Positions 1 to 7,957 of a DNA stretch of 64,000 nucleotides are shown in pieces. The stretch is from Candidatus Kurthia intestinigallinarum. Its GTDB lineage: Bacteria; Bacillota; Bacilli; Bacillales_A; Planococcaceae. The stretch spans positions 682,001 to 746,000 of the forward strand of contig NZ_JTFC01000031.1 in the NCBI RefSeq assembly GCF_003991225.1. The letters are read 5' to 3'. Both the position numbers and the translations under genes were made by a program. Under the pieces are notes generated by a model. The model did not search any database and had not been told where the DNA came from. It saw only the letters and a program-made list of their open reading frames with translations. Each line of letters opens with the position of its first letter. Position 1 is the first letter of the stretch.

Positions 1-328
1 GTAGTGCATTTTTCACCTTCAGTAGCTCGACTAATTTCGTCTTGCGCCCACTTTGCACCTTTTTCGCCTGCGCCAATGCCCCCATATAATGCTGCCACGA
101 TGTTTCCGTATAAAAATTAGCCGTACGTTCCGCTTCGTCGATGAATGAGGCAAGCGCATACGCCACTTCACGCTGTACATGACTAGCTGTTGACTCTAGC
201 CCATCTACCGCAGTAGCAAGCATTTTCGTCATTTTCGTATAATCCTCTACTGCATCGTGCATACTTTCAGCTACCTGCTTCGTATGCGTTAATATATCAA
301 CATATGAATCGAGTGTGTGCTTTTCCAT
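1..328 (-). CDS. Hypothetical helical protein, C-terminus off the window
   Basis: An open frame of 109 codons runs from an ATG at 328 to the window edge with no stop. A good ribosome site (GAGAGGATGAGGAC) lies just upstream of the ATG. The visible residues are polar and look almost wholly alpha-helical, with no signal peptide or membrane segment. The N-terminus reads MEKHTLDSYVDILTHTKQ and a W-Q-H-Y motif lies near residue 80. The composition recalls phasin-like or WXG/LXG-type helical proteins, but no family motif is clear, so no function is assigned. About 190 bp of A/T-rich intergenic sequence separates it from the next remnant. Confidence 0.6.
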   Translation of the reverse strand, partial: MEKHTLDSYVDILTHTKQVAESMHDAVEDYTKMTKMLATAVDGLESTASHVQREVAYALASFIDEAERTANFYTETSWQHYMGALAQAKKVQSGRKTKLVELLKVKNAL

Positions 329-518
329 CGTCCTCATCCTCTCATATATTTTTTCTATTATATACCTTATTACCCATAAATTAAACCTTTAAAACTATTT
401 AATTTGTAAAATTTTTCAATAAAACGTTTACATAAGGTTCATAAGACCTTTTAAAGTAGGTTTTTTGGCTCAACAAAAAAAGCTCATGCATTATTCTACG
501 ATAACACACGACCTATTA

Positions 519-731
519 TTATTGTGCTTTTATTGTTTTTTGAGCTGTTACCTTATCACCGTTTAATACACGCACGTCCACTAAATGGTCGTCATACTTT
601 GCGTTAAATTGCTTCGCATATGTCGGCACCAATTTTTGAGCAACACTTCTCTTACTACTAGAATTCATCACCCACCTACTCGCTCCACACATTGAGGAGG
701 GTGTCTTCTGCGAAAAAATGATAAAAAACAA
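519..731 (-). pseudogene. Chimeric remnant: unknown gene 3' end fused to an IS left end
   Basis: This 70-codon frame is composite. Its first third (663-720) is the left end of the IS605-family element also found at 45377, read through by chance. The remainder (about 519-660, ending in KTIKAQ) looks like the C-terminus of a lost gene: it is polar, with ordinary codon use. No ribosome site precedes the nominal start. The likely history is an insertion followed by deletion of the rest of the element and of the host gene's 5' part. The original function is unknown. Confidence 0.45.
663..720 (-). repeat. Solo left end of an IS200/IS605-family element
   Basis: On the minus strand these 58 bases match 45377-45434, the left end of the tnpB element, at 56 of 58 positions. 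The match begins with CATTTTTTCGCAG in both and is preceded in both by TTTAT, the likely target/TAM sequence. No tnpB or right end follows here, so only the left end survives. Confidence 0.75.
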
Positions 732-732
732 A

Positions 733-770
733 AAAAAGAAACCATTATAACAACTGGCCCCTTTTTCACT
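733..770 (-). terminator. Probable terminator of the 941-aa surface protein gene
   Basis: On the minus strand an A-rich/CCA arm and a TGG arm flank GTTGTTATAA and are followed by a run of eight T. It lies directly after the stop of the gene at 778. Confidence 0.55.
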
Positions 771-777
771 CTATAAC

Positions 778-3603
778 TTACTTCGCTGCCTCAATTGCTT
801 GCTCGAAAGCCTCAACATATTCATCGAATGTAGCATTTTCATAATCTTCTGTTACTTGGATACGCTTTAGTACTTCTTGCTCTAAAATTTCTTTTTCAAT
901 GCCTGTATAGCTTTTAATTAGAATTAAGAATTGCTGAGCTTGCGCTTTATTTTCTACCGTAACGTCTTCAGGCGTTGGGAACTTTCCATTATCAATATAA
1001 GCTGACAGCCCAAGAACATCTGCAGCGCCTAGTAAAAGACTGTACCACATACGTTGGAACTCATCTTGTAACACCTTCAATAATTCTACTCGAATCTGTT
1101 GTTCAACAGAATTTGCTGTGCCATTAGATGTGTATAACGCCGCAATTTTGCTTTGATATTTTTTTATAATGGCCAGTTTTTCTTCGTTACTTTGTGCTGT
1201 GTCAAACTCATCGTCAAAATCTGAACTCGACCCCATAAAATCGTTAATCGGTAAAAATGCGGCAATAAATGCTAATCTGACTGGTGCTACTCCTTGTTGG
1301 ATTGCTTTAATTGTTGTCGCATCTTTTACATTTTCATATAACGCCGCGTTTAAAATACTTTCTAATTCCCCAGGAAATTGTCCGCTACTACTCGCTAATA
1401 ATGGTAACTGTAACACTTCTCCATACTGTGCAAGCACTTGTGCAATATTATCCTTCGTTGCACCTTTCACAGCGGTTAACGCTTCTTGTTCTTTTTGAAG
1501 TTGCTCTACTACTGCAGCATTCCATAATGCCTTGAATGCATCTATATTACTAAATGAATCCGTAATAGCCACACTTTGTGGAAGCTCTAGCTCGTTATAT
1601 CCCGTCAAATCTAAGCCAAGTACTTGTGCGTGAGCTGCCGCATATTTAACACCAGCAATTGTAGAATCTTTAAAAGAGGCCTGTAGCTCAAAGAACGCTA
1701 AGTCAGCTTCTGACAATCCCGCAGATTCCTTTTTCACTGCCGCATCTAATACAGCTAAAATACTTTTCACACTAGAATAATCTGCATCAAGTGGCAACAC
1801 TAGCGAATAATTTTCATCCTCTTGCTGTTTATAAGCGACTAATGCATCATATGCGACACGGCTATACCCAACCATCTTATGATATTCTGTGATTTGGTTG
1901 GCTAGCTGATATTGTTTATCTTTATCTTCTATTTCACTAGTTAATAGCTGTTCAATACTTTGAATAAACTGTTCTTCGCTGTGTTTTTGTGCATCTACTG
2001 CGTCATTAAAACCTGTTGTTACCTTTTCTACAGTTAAACTATTAAATGAGTTTAATTCAAATGTAATATTTTCAGGAATTTCTACAGCTTGATAGTCAGT
2101 CAAATCAATTCCTAAAATAGCTGCATATTTAACAATGGTTAAAATGACAGGGTCCGCCACGCCAATTTCTCGTTCAACATATGGATCACCTTGCATATAC
2201 GCCATATTAATCTCTGCTAATGCCTTTTCTAGCGTTACAGCCTCGTTATCACCGCCGTTGTTTTCGTTACCGCCATTATTTTCGTTACCGCCGTTATTTT
2301 CGTTACCGCCGTTGTTTTCGTTACCGCCACCTGTTGTTGGTGGAATTACTGGCACAGTCGGTGGCAATGGCGAATCTGTATTCCCATTATTAGATGGTGG
2401 ATTTGGATTTTGCGGATTGCTATCTAATGTTTTTTGGGCCGCTGCTAATTGTGCCTTATAGCCATCTAAATTTAGGTTAATCGTCGGCACATTGCCATAA
2501 GTATTCACTACTGTATCAACTACTTGTGTCGCTAACTTTATTAATTCTTGCGCTGTAATAGCACCCGCTGCTGTATCGCGACTTGCTGCACGTTCAGCAA
2601 TTTCTAGCATTTGAGTCGCATCTGCCAATAGCACATTCACTTCTTTTTGAATTGTTGCCTCTAATACTTTTTGAGCCGCTTGCAATTGCTCAAGTGCTGA
2701 TAGCAATTCTTCCGCTGTTGAAGCATTTGCTAGTAAAGTTTGTGCACGCTCAATGGCCTCTGTTGCCTCTTGAACAGACTTCGCTTTTATCTTATTAGCT
2801 TGCGTGGCACCTGCTGTTTTTTCCTCCACTTGCTTAATCAATGAAGCTACCTCTAACTCTTGTGCGTGTAATTCGGTTAATTCAGTTTGAGAAGCAGCCA
2901 TCTTTGCTTTCAATTGTTCAATTACTTGCTCATCAGTTAGCTCTACAGGTTTTTCAACAACAATGCCATCTTTATAGTTTTTACCATCGATCACACCATT
3001 TGCTAATATTCCATATTGATAATATTTATCGTCCACCTGTGTAAATGCTACATTTAGCACACCATCTGTATACAATTTATTTTTAAAAACCGTATGCCCT
3101 TTTGCGACTACACCATCTTTAAATAGCACGGTCTCTCCTTGACGAGTTGCTAGTTTTAATCCTTTTTTCAAATAGCCATTTTGATACAAATAACGCGCGC
3201 CATTCGAAGCTTTATAAACTTCATAGCCTTTTGTAAGAACACCGTTATAATACAGTCGTTGATTTTTTGAAGCCGTCTTATAGCCTTTTGCCAGCTTGCC
3301 ATCTTTGAATAAATAGCGATTATTTTTTGCTGTTTTATAGCCTTTTTTCAACGATGTATTGTAGTACAACTTCATTGATGAGTCTGCTCCTACAAGTGCA
3401 TAGCCTTTATTTTTCTTCCCGTTTTTATATAGCGTTCCTTTATACTCATAAAATCCTTTAACCGTCTTACCTGATTTTTTATAGACAAGCTTTTTATCCT
3501 TTACCGTCACAGATGCCGCAGAAGCCTCTGTAGCAAACCCCGGAAGTACGAAAGACGCACCCAAAGCCCCAATTGTCGTTACTTTAATCATTGCTTTTCT
3601 CAT
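778..3603 (-). CDS. Exported surface protein with N-terminal wall-type repeats and helical body
   Basis: The ATG follows AGGAGG by six bases. Residues 1-29 form a signal peptide ending ATEASA. Residues 30-220 contain eight or nine repeats of about 20 residues with the pattern (L/Y)(Y/F)K(D/N)G-L-KGYK. The same block opens the 1133-aa protein at 7958, so it is probably a shared wall-attachment module. Residues 230-400 are predicted coiled coil. A low-complexity linker follows (Pro-rich, then four copies of NGGNEN). The rest is mostly helical, with repeated 'LGxDLTxY' phrases near residues 490, 650 and 900. No SLH, LPXTG or enzyme motif is visible. Its function is probably structural or adhesive; this is an inference. 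Confidence 0.8.
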   Translation of the reverse strand: MRKAMIKVTTIGALGASFVLPGFATEASAASVTVKDKKLVYKKSGKTVKGFYEYKGTLYKNGKKNKGYALVGADSSMKLYYNTSLKKGYKTAKNNRYLFKDGKLAKGYKTASKNQRLYYNGVLTKGYEVYKASNGARYLYQNGYLKKGLKLATRQGETVLFKDGVVAKGHTVFKNKLYTDGVLNVAFTQVDDKYYQYGILANGVIDGKNYKDGIVVEKPVELTDEQVIEQLKAKMAASQTELTELHAQELEVASLIKQVEEKTAGATQANKIKAKSVQEATEAIERAQTLLANASTAEELLSALEQLQAAQKVLEATIQKEVNVLLADATQMLEIAERAASRDTAAGAITAQELIKLATQVVDTVVNTYGNVPTINLNLDGYKAQLAAAQKTLDSNPQNPNPPSNNGNTDSPLPPTVPVIPPTTGGGNENNGGNENNGGNENNGGNENNGGDNEAVTLEKALAEINMAYMQGDPYVEREIGVADPVILTIVKYAAILGIDLTDYQAVEIPENITFELNSFNSLTVEKVTTGFNDAVDAQKHSEEQFIQSIEQLLTSEIEDKDKQYQLANQITEYHKMVGYSRVAYDALVAYKQQEDENYSLVLPLDADYSSVKSILAVLDAAVKKESAGLSEADLAFFELQASFKDSTIAGVKYAAAHAQVLGLDLTGYNELELPQSVAITDSFSNIDAFKALWNAAVVEQLQKEQEALTAVKGATKDNIAQVLAQYGEVLQLPLLASSSGQFPGELESILNAALYENVKDATTIKAIQQGVAPVRLAFIAAFLPINDFMGSSSDFDDEFDTAQSNEEKLAIIKKYQSKIAALYTSNGTANSVEQQIRVELLKVLQDEFQRMWYSLLLGAADVLGLSAYIDNGKFPTPEDVTVENKAQAQQFLILIKSYTGIEKEILEQEVLKRIQVTEDYENATFDEYVEAFEQAIEAAK
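2248..2332 (-). repeat. Tandem 18-bp repeat encoding NGGNEN linker
   Basis: About four copies of an 18-bp unit (CCGCCGTTGTTTTCGTTA on the plus strand, with third-position variants) encode Asn/Gly/Glu repeats in the linker of the surface protein. Copy number in such tracts often varies by slippage. Confidence 0.8.
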
Positions 3604-3730
3604 TTTATTCCTCCTAAATATTTCACTTTAAATTAATTCTTTATAACTATCATTAATTACTATATTAGGACATAAAGGTTAAATTCAGGTTAAATTTTTA
3701 AGAAATAATAAAAGATTATACATTGTTCAA

Positions 3731-3757
3731 AAAAGGAACCAACTATGTGGCTCCTTT
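3731..3757 (-). terminator. Rho-independent terminator after the broken flagellin gene
   Basis: On the minus strand AAGGAGCC pairs with GGTTCCTT (one G-T wobble), followed by a T-run. It lies between the broken flagellin and the 941-aa gene and can terminate the former. Confidence 0.65.
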
Positions 3758-3814
3758 TCATCTTTTGTTATATTTATGTACTAAAAACAAAAAAACAAGC
3801 CGCTACAACTTGAC

Positions 3815-5062
3815 CTACTTCAGTAATTCCAATATTCCCTGGCTCATTTGATTGGCCTGACTCGTCACTGACTGAGCTGCCTGTAAAATGAGCTGATTTC
3901 TACTCAATGTAATCGACATTTTTGCAATATCCGTATCTCTCACACGCGACTCTGCGGCTGTCAAAGACTCCTTATATGCACCTGTATTGTTTTGAACATG
4001 CTCCAAGACATTCATATACGCACCAAATTTTGAGCGCTCGCTCGATACTTTCCCGCTCGCCGCATCAAGTAAAGCAATCGCCTTGTCCGCACCCTCACGA
4101 CTAGACAAATCAAGCCCATCAATTCCTAATGCCTCTGTTCGAGCATCCGTTAATTCTAGTTCCATCCGATGCCCCGCATTAGGCCCTTTTTGGATAATCA
4201 ATGATTCTGGTGGTTGTACAGTCGGTGGCGTAGTGCCTGGTAAATTAAGCGAATAATTAGAGTTGAGCGTCATATCCGCCGTAGGACCATTTGCTGTGTA
4301 ATCAATGATGATTGACCATTTTCCCGGCTTAGGATCATGAAAAATAAACGACTCAATTTTACTGCCATGCCCGCTATATGTACCGGAACTCGCTGATGGT
4401 AAATTGTTAATCGTTTGCGCACTAGAACTTTTAAGATACGACCCTACATAGCCATAAATTTCGCCATTTGGACCAACAATATTCAAGTCCGGATAATCGG
4501 CATTACCCATCGCACTAAAATCACAAAATATTTCTAGTAGCGACGTACCACCGGGTTTTACCTCTATGTATCCAACTGTCTTTCTTTCATTTGCTGAAAT
4601 CGCTATATCTAAAGTTGTAGTAGGCGGTGGCGTGACCGCGCCGATATTTAACAACTTAATCGTATTAAATTCGGTGTTATCTGCAATGTCATTAATCCCT
4701 TGCTTTAATTGCTGCACTTCTTGCACAATGAGCGCACGGTCCGCATCTGTTAGCGTGTCATTCGCCGCCTGCACAGCCAATTCACGCATCCGAATCAAAT
4801 TAGGATTATTAATTTGCGCAAGCCCAGAATCCGCCACTTATACGGGCGAGAGGCCATTTTGAATGTTTTTTTCAGCCATCGCAAGACCATTAATTTGCCC
4901 GCGCATCTTCTCAGAAATTGAAATGCCAGCCGCATCATCCGCCGCTCCGTTAATTTTATAACCGCTCGATAATTTCTCAGACGTTTTTTGCATCTTATTT
5001 GCTGTTTTCATGATGTTATTATGACTATTCAATACCGCAGCATTATGTTGAATCCTCATCAT
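3815..5062 (-). pseudogene. Flagellin with PPC-like insert, interrupted by one in-frame stop
   Basis: Two frames in the same phase abut: 4838-5062 encodes the flagellin N-terminal D0/D1 part ([30 protein letters not shown]) and ends in TAA. The next codon is GTG and the frame continues to 3815 with the rest of D1 (MRELAVQAANDTLTD, TEFNTIKLLN) and a normal C-terminus (ESRVRDTDIAKM, QGILELLK). A single CAA-to-TAA change explains the break, since flagellins usually have Q at this site. The middle replaces the usual D2/D3 with about 120 residues that look like a PPC/P-type beta domain (PDLNIVGPNGE, PGKWSIIIDY). No ribosome site precedes the GTG, so the second half is probably not made unless the stop is read through. 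Confidence 0.8.
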
Positions 5063-5093
5063 ATCCCCCGATCAATACAGTTAATATTCACTA

Positions 5094-5121
5094 TATCGAT
5101 AGAAGGTTAAAATTGAGTTAA
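5094..5121 (-). promoter_or_regulatory. Possible SigD-type promoter of the broken flagellin gene
   Basis: On the minus strand TTAA is followed after 16 bases by TATCGATA, close to the motility sigma factor pattern TAAA-N15-GCCGATAT. A GGGGG ribosome site follows before the ATG at 5062. The match is partial. Confidence 0.4.
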
Positions 5122-5128
5122 ATTTAAT

Positions 5129-5154
5129 GAAAAAAGCCAAGTGCTAGACTTGGC
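5129..5154 (-). terminator. Terminator following the flagellin tail remnant
   Basis: On the minus strand GCCAAGT-CTAGC-ACTTGGC is followed by TTTTTT. It begins directly after the stop codon of the flagellin tail remnant at 5155, mirroring the sequence after the stop of the neighbouring flagellin. Confidence 0.75.
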
Positions 5155-5187
5155 CTACTTCAACAACTGCAAAAGTTCTCTTATTGA
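5155..5187 (-). pseudogene. Last codons of a lost flagellin copy
   Basis: The frame reads SIRELLQLLK-stop, matching the flagellin C-termini GMLQLLK (39280 gene) and GILELLK (3815 gene). The bases just past the stop (GGCCAAG) also match those past the intact copy (GGTCAAG). Upstream sequence does not continue as flagellin. This is best read as the 3' stub of a tandem duplicate. It is short, so confidence is moderate. Confidence 0.45.
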
Positions 5188-5205
5188 ATATATTGTTGTT
5201 CACGT

Positions 5206-6915
5206 TTATTTTAAATAATCATTCACTAATACACCTTTTAATAGCGCATCCTTTTGCGTTTTTGAAAGTTTAATCGTAACGGTCTTTTTACCGCCTTTTA
5301 ATTTAGCAGTAACGGTTTTATTTGGATCCACATTGTCTTTAATCCATTTACGGTCAGCCACCGATAATTTAATCGAATTGGCCGATTCATAGCCATCTTT
5401 ATATAAATAAGCTTTCGTATTCTTTTTAAACATTTTACCATTCGCTTGAAGTTCAATTTGTTTAAAATTAATAGCGGTTTTCCCTTTACGAGCTACATCT
5501 AAATACGTGACAGGTTGCCCATTTTTCTTACCTGTAAACGTCGTCACAATATATTGCCCTTTATAGCTGGCTCCTTTGTAAATGCGTTGATCTAAGTAAA
5601 TATCTTTTACACCTAGATTAGAAATGTAGTAACCACCTTTTGTATGCTTCGCAAGGTATTCTTTGATGCCACTCAGGGCCGATTTCTTCACCGTTACTTG
5701 GACATCTGTTGTAAATCCTAAATAAGAGGCACGCAATGTAAATGTACCCGCTTCAGTCGGTTTAAATACGTTCTTACTCTCATCATAGTACGCCACGCTC
5801 AAATCATCTGACTTCCACGTCACGCCATCTGTCACCGTTGTTGTCGTGCCATCAAGTAGCGTTGCCGTAACAGCCGGCTTCAACTCACTCCCAGCTTCCA
5901 TTGTGATGTACTGTTTCGGAATACTAATAGCCGTTGGAGATTTCCCGATGTTTTTTGTGTTGTAGGTAGATTTACCAAATTGAATAAACTTTGCACCATT
6001 AGATAGTAAAGCATCCCCATGATACGTATTAAGGTATTTTTCATCTAATTCTGTATAAATACGTTGGTTGTCTGTCAACGAAAACATTCTTAAATTTTCA
6101 TATTCCTTATCATATTCGTTTGGTTTTTCAATAATTAAATAATTGCCTGATGCATCATAAGCAATATTCTTTGCGCCTTTTGTATCTTTAAAAAGAGATA
6201 CGTTATTATCTGTATAATTATTGAATACATCAAAACTTTGTACATCTTTATTTTTCGTGCCTACTAAAAGTGTTTTTCCATCTGGCGAATAAGTCAAACT
6301 CGTTACTTTTGAATCAAACTGCAACACATCTACGTAATTACCATTACGGTCATAAATTGTTGCATTATTGCCATTCGCTACGACAATATCTTTTTTCACT
6401 GCAAAAATGTTGTTCCATTTTTCTCCTAGCTTCGTTTCAAATACTTGTTGTTTCGTGTCAAAGTCATACCCTTTTAGTTCTTTATAGTATGTACCAATCA
6501 CTATATTTGTACCTTGTATAAAACCATGTAAGCTCGTAACATTAAAATCTGTTTCTAATTTCTGCGATTCATAAAATTGTGTCGCATAAAACAGGTTACT
6601 ACCATTTCCAAGTGCTATAAATAAATCTTCATTGTCATTCACAGCTACTGCATAAGCATCTTGAAAAATCGTTTTTAACGTCGCACCTGTTACCATGTCC
6701 CGAATAGTGATGTCTTTATCTACATTAAGATACTGCGTTCCGCCTCCCGTTTTGACCAACATCATTTGATCTGCATTATAGCTAGAAAAAGTCGAAACTA
6801 CCGGCATCTTCACACCATCCGCACCTAACTCATTTATCGCTTGCGCCTTCTCTGGACTCACCACAACAAGTGACGAAGCTAACACTACTCCAGACATTAC
6901 ATATAACTGATTCAT
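5206..6915 (-). CDS. Exported beta-propeller-like protein with Ig-like domain
   Basis: A signal peptide (residues 1-27, ending EKAQA) is followed by about 280 residues of short beta repeats with WD40/YVTN-like phrases (SLTYSPDGKTLLVGT, KNIAYDASGNYLIIE). Residues 350-420 resemble a bacterial Ig-like (BIG2) domain (VTATLLDGTTTTVTDGVTWK). The C-terminal 150 residues are Lys-rich and may bind anionic wall polymers. No catalytic motif is visible. A binding or surface-scaffold role is inferred from export and fold type. It lies among other exported surface genes and is transcribed separately from them. It is followed by the flagellin tail remnant and its terminator. Confidence 0.7.
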   Translation of the reverse strand: MNQLYVMSGVVLASSLVVVSPEKAQAINELGADGVKMPVVSTFSSYNADQMMLVKTGGGTQYLNVDKDITIRDMVTGATLKTIFQDAYAVAVNDNEDLFIALGNGSNLFYATQFYESQKLETDFNVTSLHGFIQGTNIVIGTYYKELKGYDFDTKQQVFETKLGEKWNNIFAVKKDIVVANGNNATIYDRNGNYVDVLQFDSKVTSLTYSPDGKTLLVGTKNKDVQSFDVFNNYTDNNVSLFKDTKGAKNIAYDASGNYLIIEKPNEYDKEYENLRMFSLTDNQRIYTELDEKYLNTYHGDALLSNGAKFIQFGKSTYNTKNIGKSPTAISIPKQYITMEAGSELKPAVTATLLDGTTTTVTDGVTWKSDDLSVAYYDESKNVFKPTEAGTFTLRASYLGFTTDVQVTVKKSALSGIKEYLAKHTKGGYYISNLGVKDIYLDQRIYKGASYKGQYIVTTFTGKKNGQPVTYLDVARKGKTAINFKQIELQANGKMFKKNTKAYLYKDGYESANSIKLSVADRKWIKDNVDPNKTVTAKLKGGKKTVTIKLSKTQKDALLKGVLVNDYLK

Positions 6916-7349
6916 CCCTTTTCCCCCTAATAAAATAATGGTTTTGATATATGCTTAAACTTATTATCAGCCAACTCAACAAACACGAGCGTAAAAAGAT
7001 GCTTCTTATTACGCTGAATCAGCACTTAATATTGCACCAGATACTACTATTAATAAGGCAATTACATTCATCTAATTCTTTATATCCTCAAAAATACTTT
7101 ATCAATAATAATATTTTACCATATAAAGTATTTAAAATTATTTATCAATCAAAAAGTACAGATGGTACATTTTTATAAAAGCCTTAGCTTTTCTTCATCT
7201 CATAATTAATACTAATCAAGCACTTACAAAAATGTGCTTACGCCTTCTAAAGAATTTTTGAAAATAAAGCTACCGGTCAGCTTAGCTATGTTCACCCCTG
7301 TAGCTTACCATTTCTGTTTCAATTGCCTCTGTCATGTTCTTTAACGCAT
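6916..7349. other. A/T-rich stretch with decayed gene fragments
   Basis: No intact gene is seen. On the plus strand 6992-7075 reads KDASYYAESALNIAPDTTINKA to a stop, protein-like but with no start. On the minus strand the bases after the RadC stop (about 7270-7350) read in another frame as IDALKNMTEAIETEMVSY to a stop. The promoter of the 5206 gene must lie at the left edge; no clear hexamers were found. Confidence 0.4.
6992..7075 (+). pseudogene. Possible 3' fragment of an unknown gene
   Basis: A short open stretch after a stop codon encodes about 27 residues of ordinary composition (YYAESALNIAPDTTINKA) ending in TAA. It could be the tail of a helical-repeat protein. It has no start codon or ribosome site, and chance is not excluded. 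Confidence 0.2.
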
Positions 7350-7712
7350 CTATTGGCACAATCGCTTCGTTACTTGAATGTCCTCGACACTCGCTGTTGG
7401 ATTTCCTGATGGATGATTATGTGCCACAACTACACTTGCAGAATTAGAAAGTACCACAACCTTAAAAACATCTCTCGGATGTACAATCGAAGCGTTTAAT
7501 GAGCCTGTGTGAACAACCTGCATGGCTGTTGGCTCATTCTTCACATTCAAACACAACACGACAAACTTCTCACGATCTGAATCCCCTATGAAATCTCTGA
7601 TGATGTTAGCCGCATCATTTGGCACTTTCACTCTGCGACCTTCAAACAGCATCGAACCTTTTCTTTCTAACACCACATCAACTAATGTAATTCTCTTCTT
7701 TGATTCACTCAC
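7350..7712 (-). pseudogene. RadC/JAB-domain protein, C-terminally truncated
   Basis: A GTG start at 7712 follows AGGAG by five bases. The 120 residues match the RadC-like JAB (JAMM) domain: the metal-binding motif H-N-H-P-S-G-x(7)-D is intact (HNHPSGNPTASVED), preceded by VVHTGSLNASIVHPRDVFK. The frame stops at TKRLCQ, where family members normally continue about 30 more residues (VEAGKIMGIEVLDHI-type end). The last beta strands are therefore missing. Short RadC proteins usually travel on phages, plasmids or integrative elements; biochemical function is not established. The three 3' codons differ from the family, so a deletion or fusion at about 7360 is likely. Confidence 0.65.
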
Positions 7713-7734
7713 ACTATCTCCTGAAAAATAGGAA

Positions 7735-7773
7735 GTTCGGTCAAAACGGTACGTCCATGTACCTTGACCGAAC
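7735..7773 (-). promoter_or_regulatory. Strong two-tier hairpin just upstream of the RadC remnant
   Basis: GTTCGGTCAA (7735-7744) pairs perfectly with TTGACCGAAC (7764-7773). Inside it GGTAC pairs with GTACC around a six-base loop. On the minus strand the hairpin ends 22 bases before the RadC start codon. A second palindrome, TGACAT-CC-ATGTCA, lies at 7777-7790. They could be leader structure, an operator or a relic of a mobile element end. Confidence 0.6.
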
Positions 7774-7792
7774 TCATGACATCCATGTCACG

Positions 7793-7822
7793 AAAAAAGC
7801 CCATTCCCGTTAAGGAATAGGC
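7793..7822 (-). terminator. Rho-independent terminator
   Basis: On the minus strand GCCTATTCC pairs with GGAATGGGC (one G-T wobble) around TTAACG and is followed by TTTTTT. It insulates the RadC remnant from the S-layer-type gene upstream. Confidence 0.75.
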
Positions 7823-7871
7823 TACGATTGTATTCAAAGAAATAATAGTTGTTTGAAATCGAGTTTAAGAC

Positions 7872-7901
7872 AAAAGAAAAACCCCTAACCGAAGTTAGGG
7901 G
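7872..7901 (-). terminator. Terminator of the S-layer-type gene
   Basis: On the minus strand CCCCTAAC-TTCG-GTTAGGGG is followed by TTTTTCTTTT: a GNRA/UUCG-type stable loop 57 bases after the stop codon. Confidence 0.85.
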
Positions 7902-7957
7902 GAAAAGACTACGTCATTTTATTTCCGTTCCATCCATAAGAGAGGTATGGGGTTGGA

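Noticed and set aside
2250-2335. Asn/Gly repeat considered as a gene boundary or frameshift
   Set aside because: The frame continues on both sides; it is an in-frame linker repeat.
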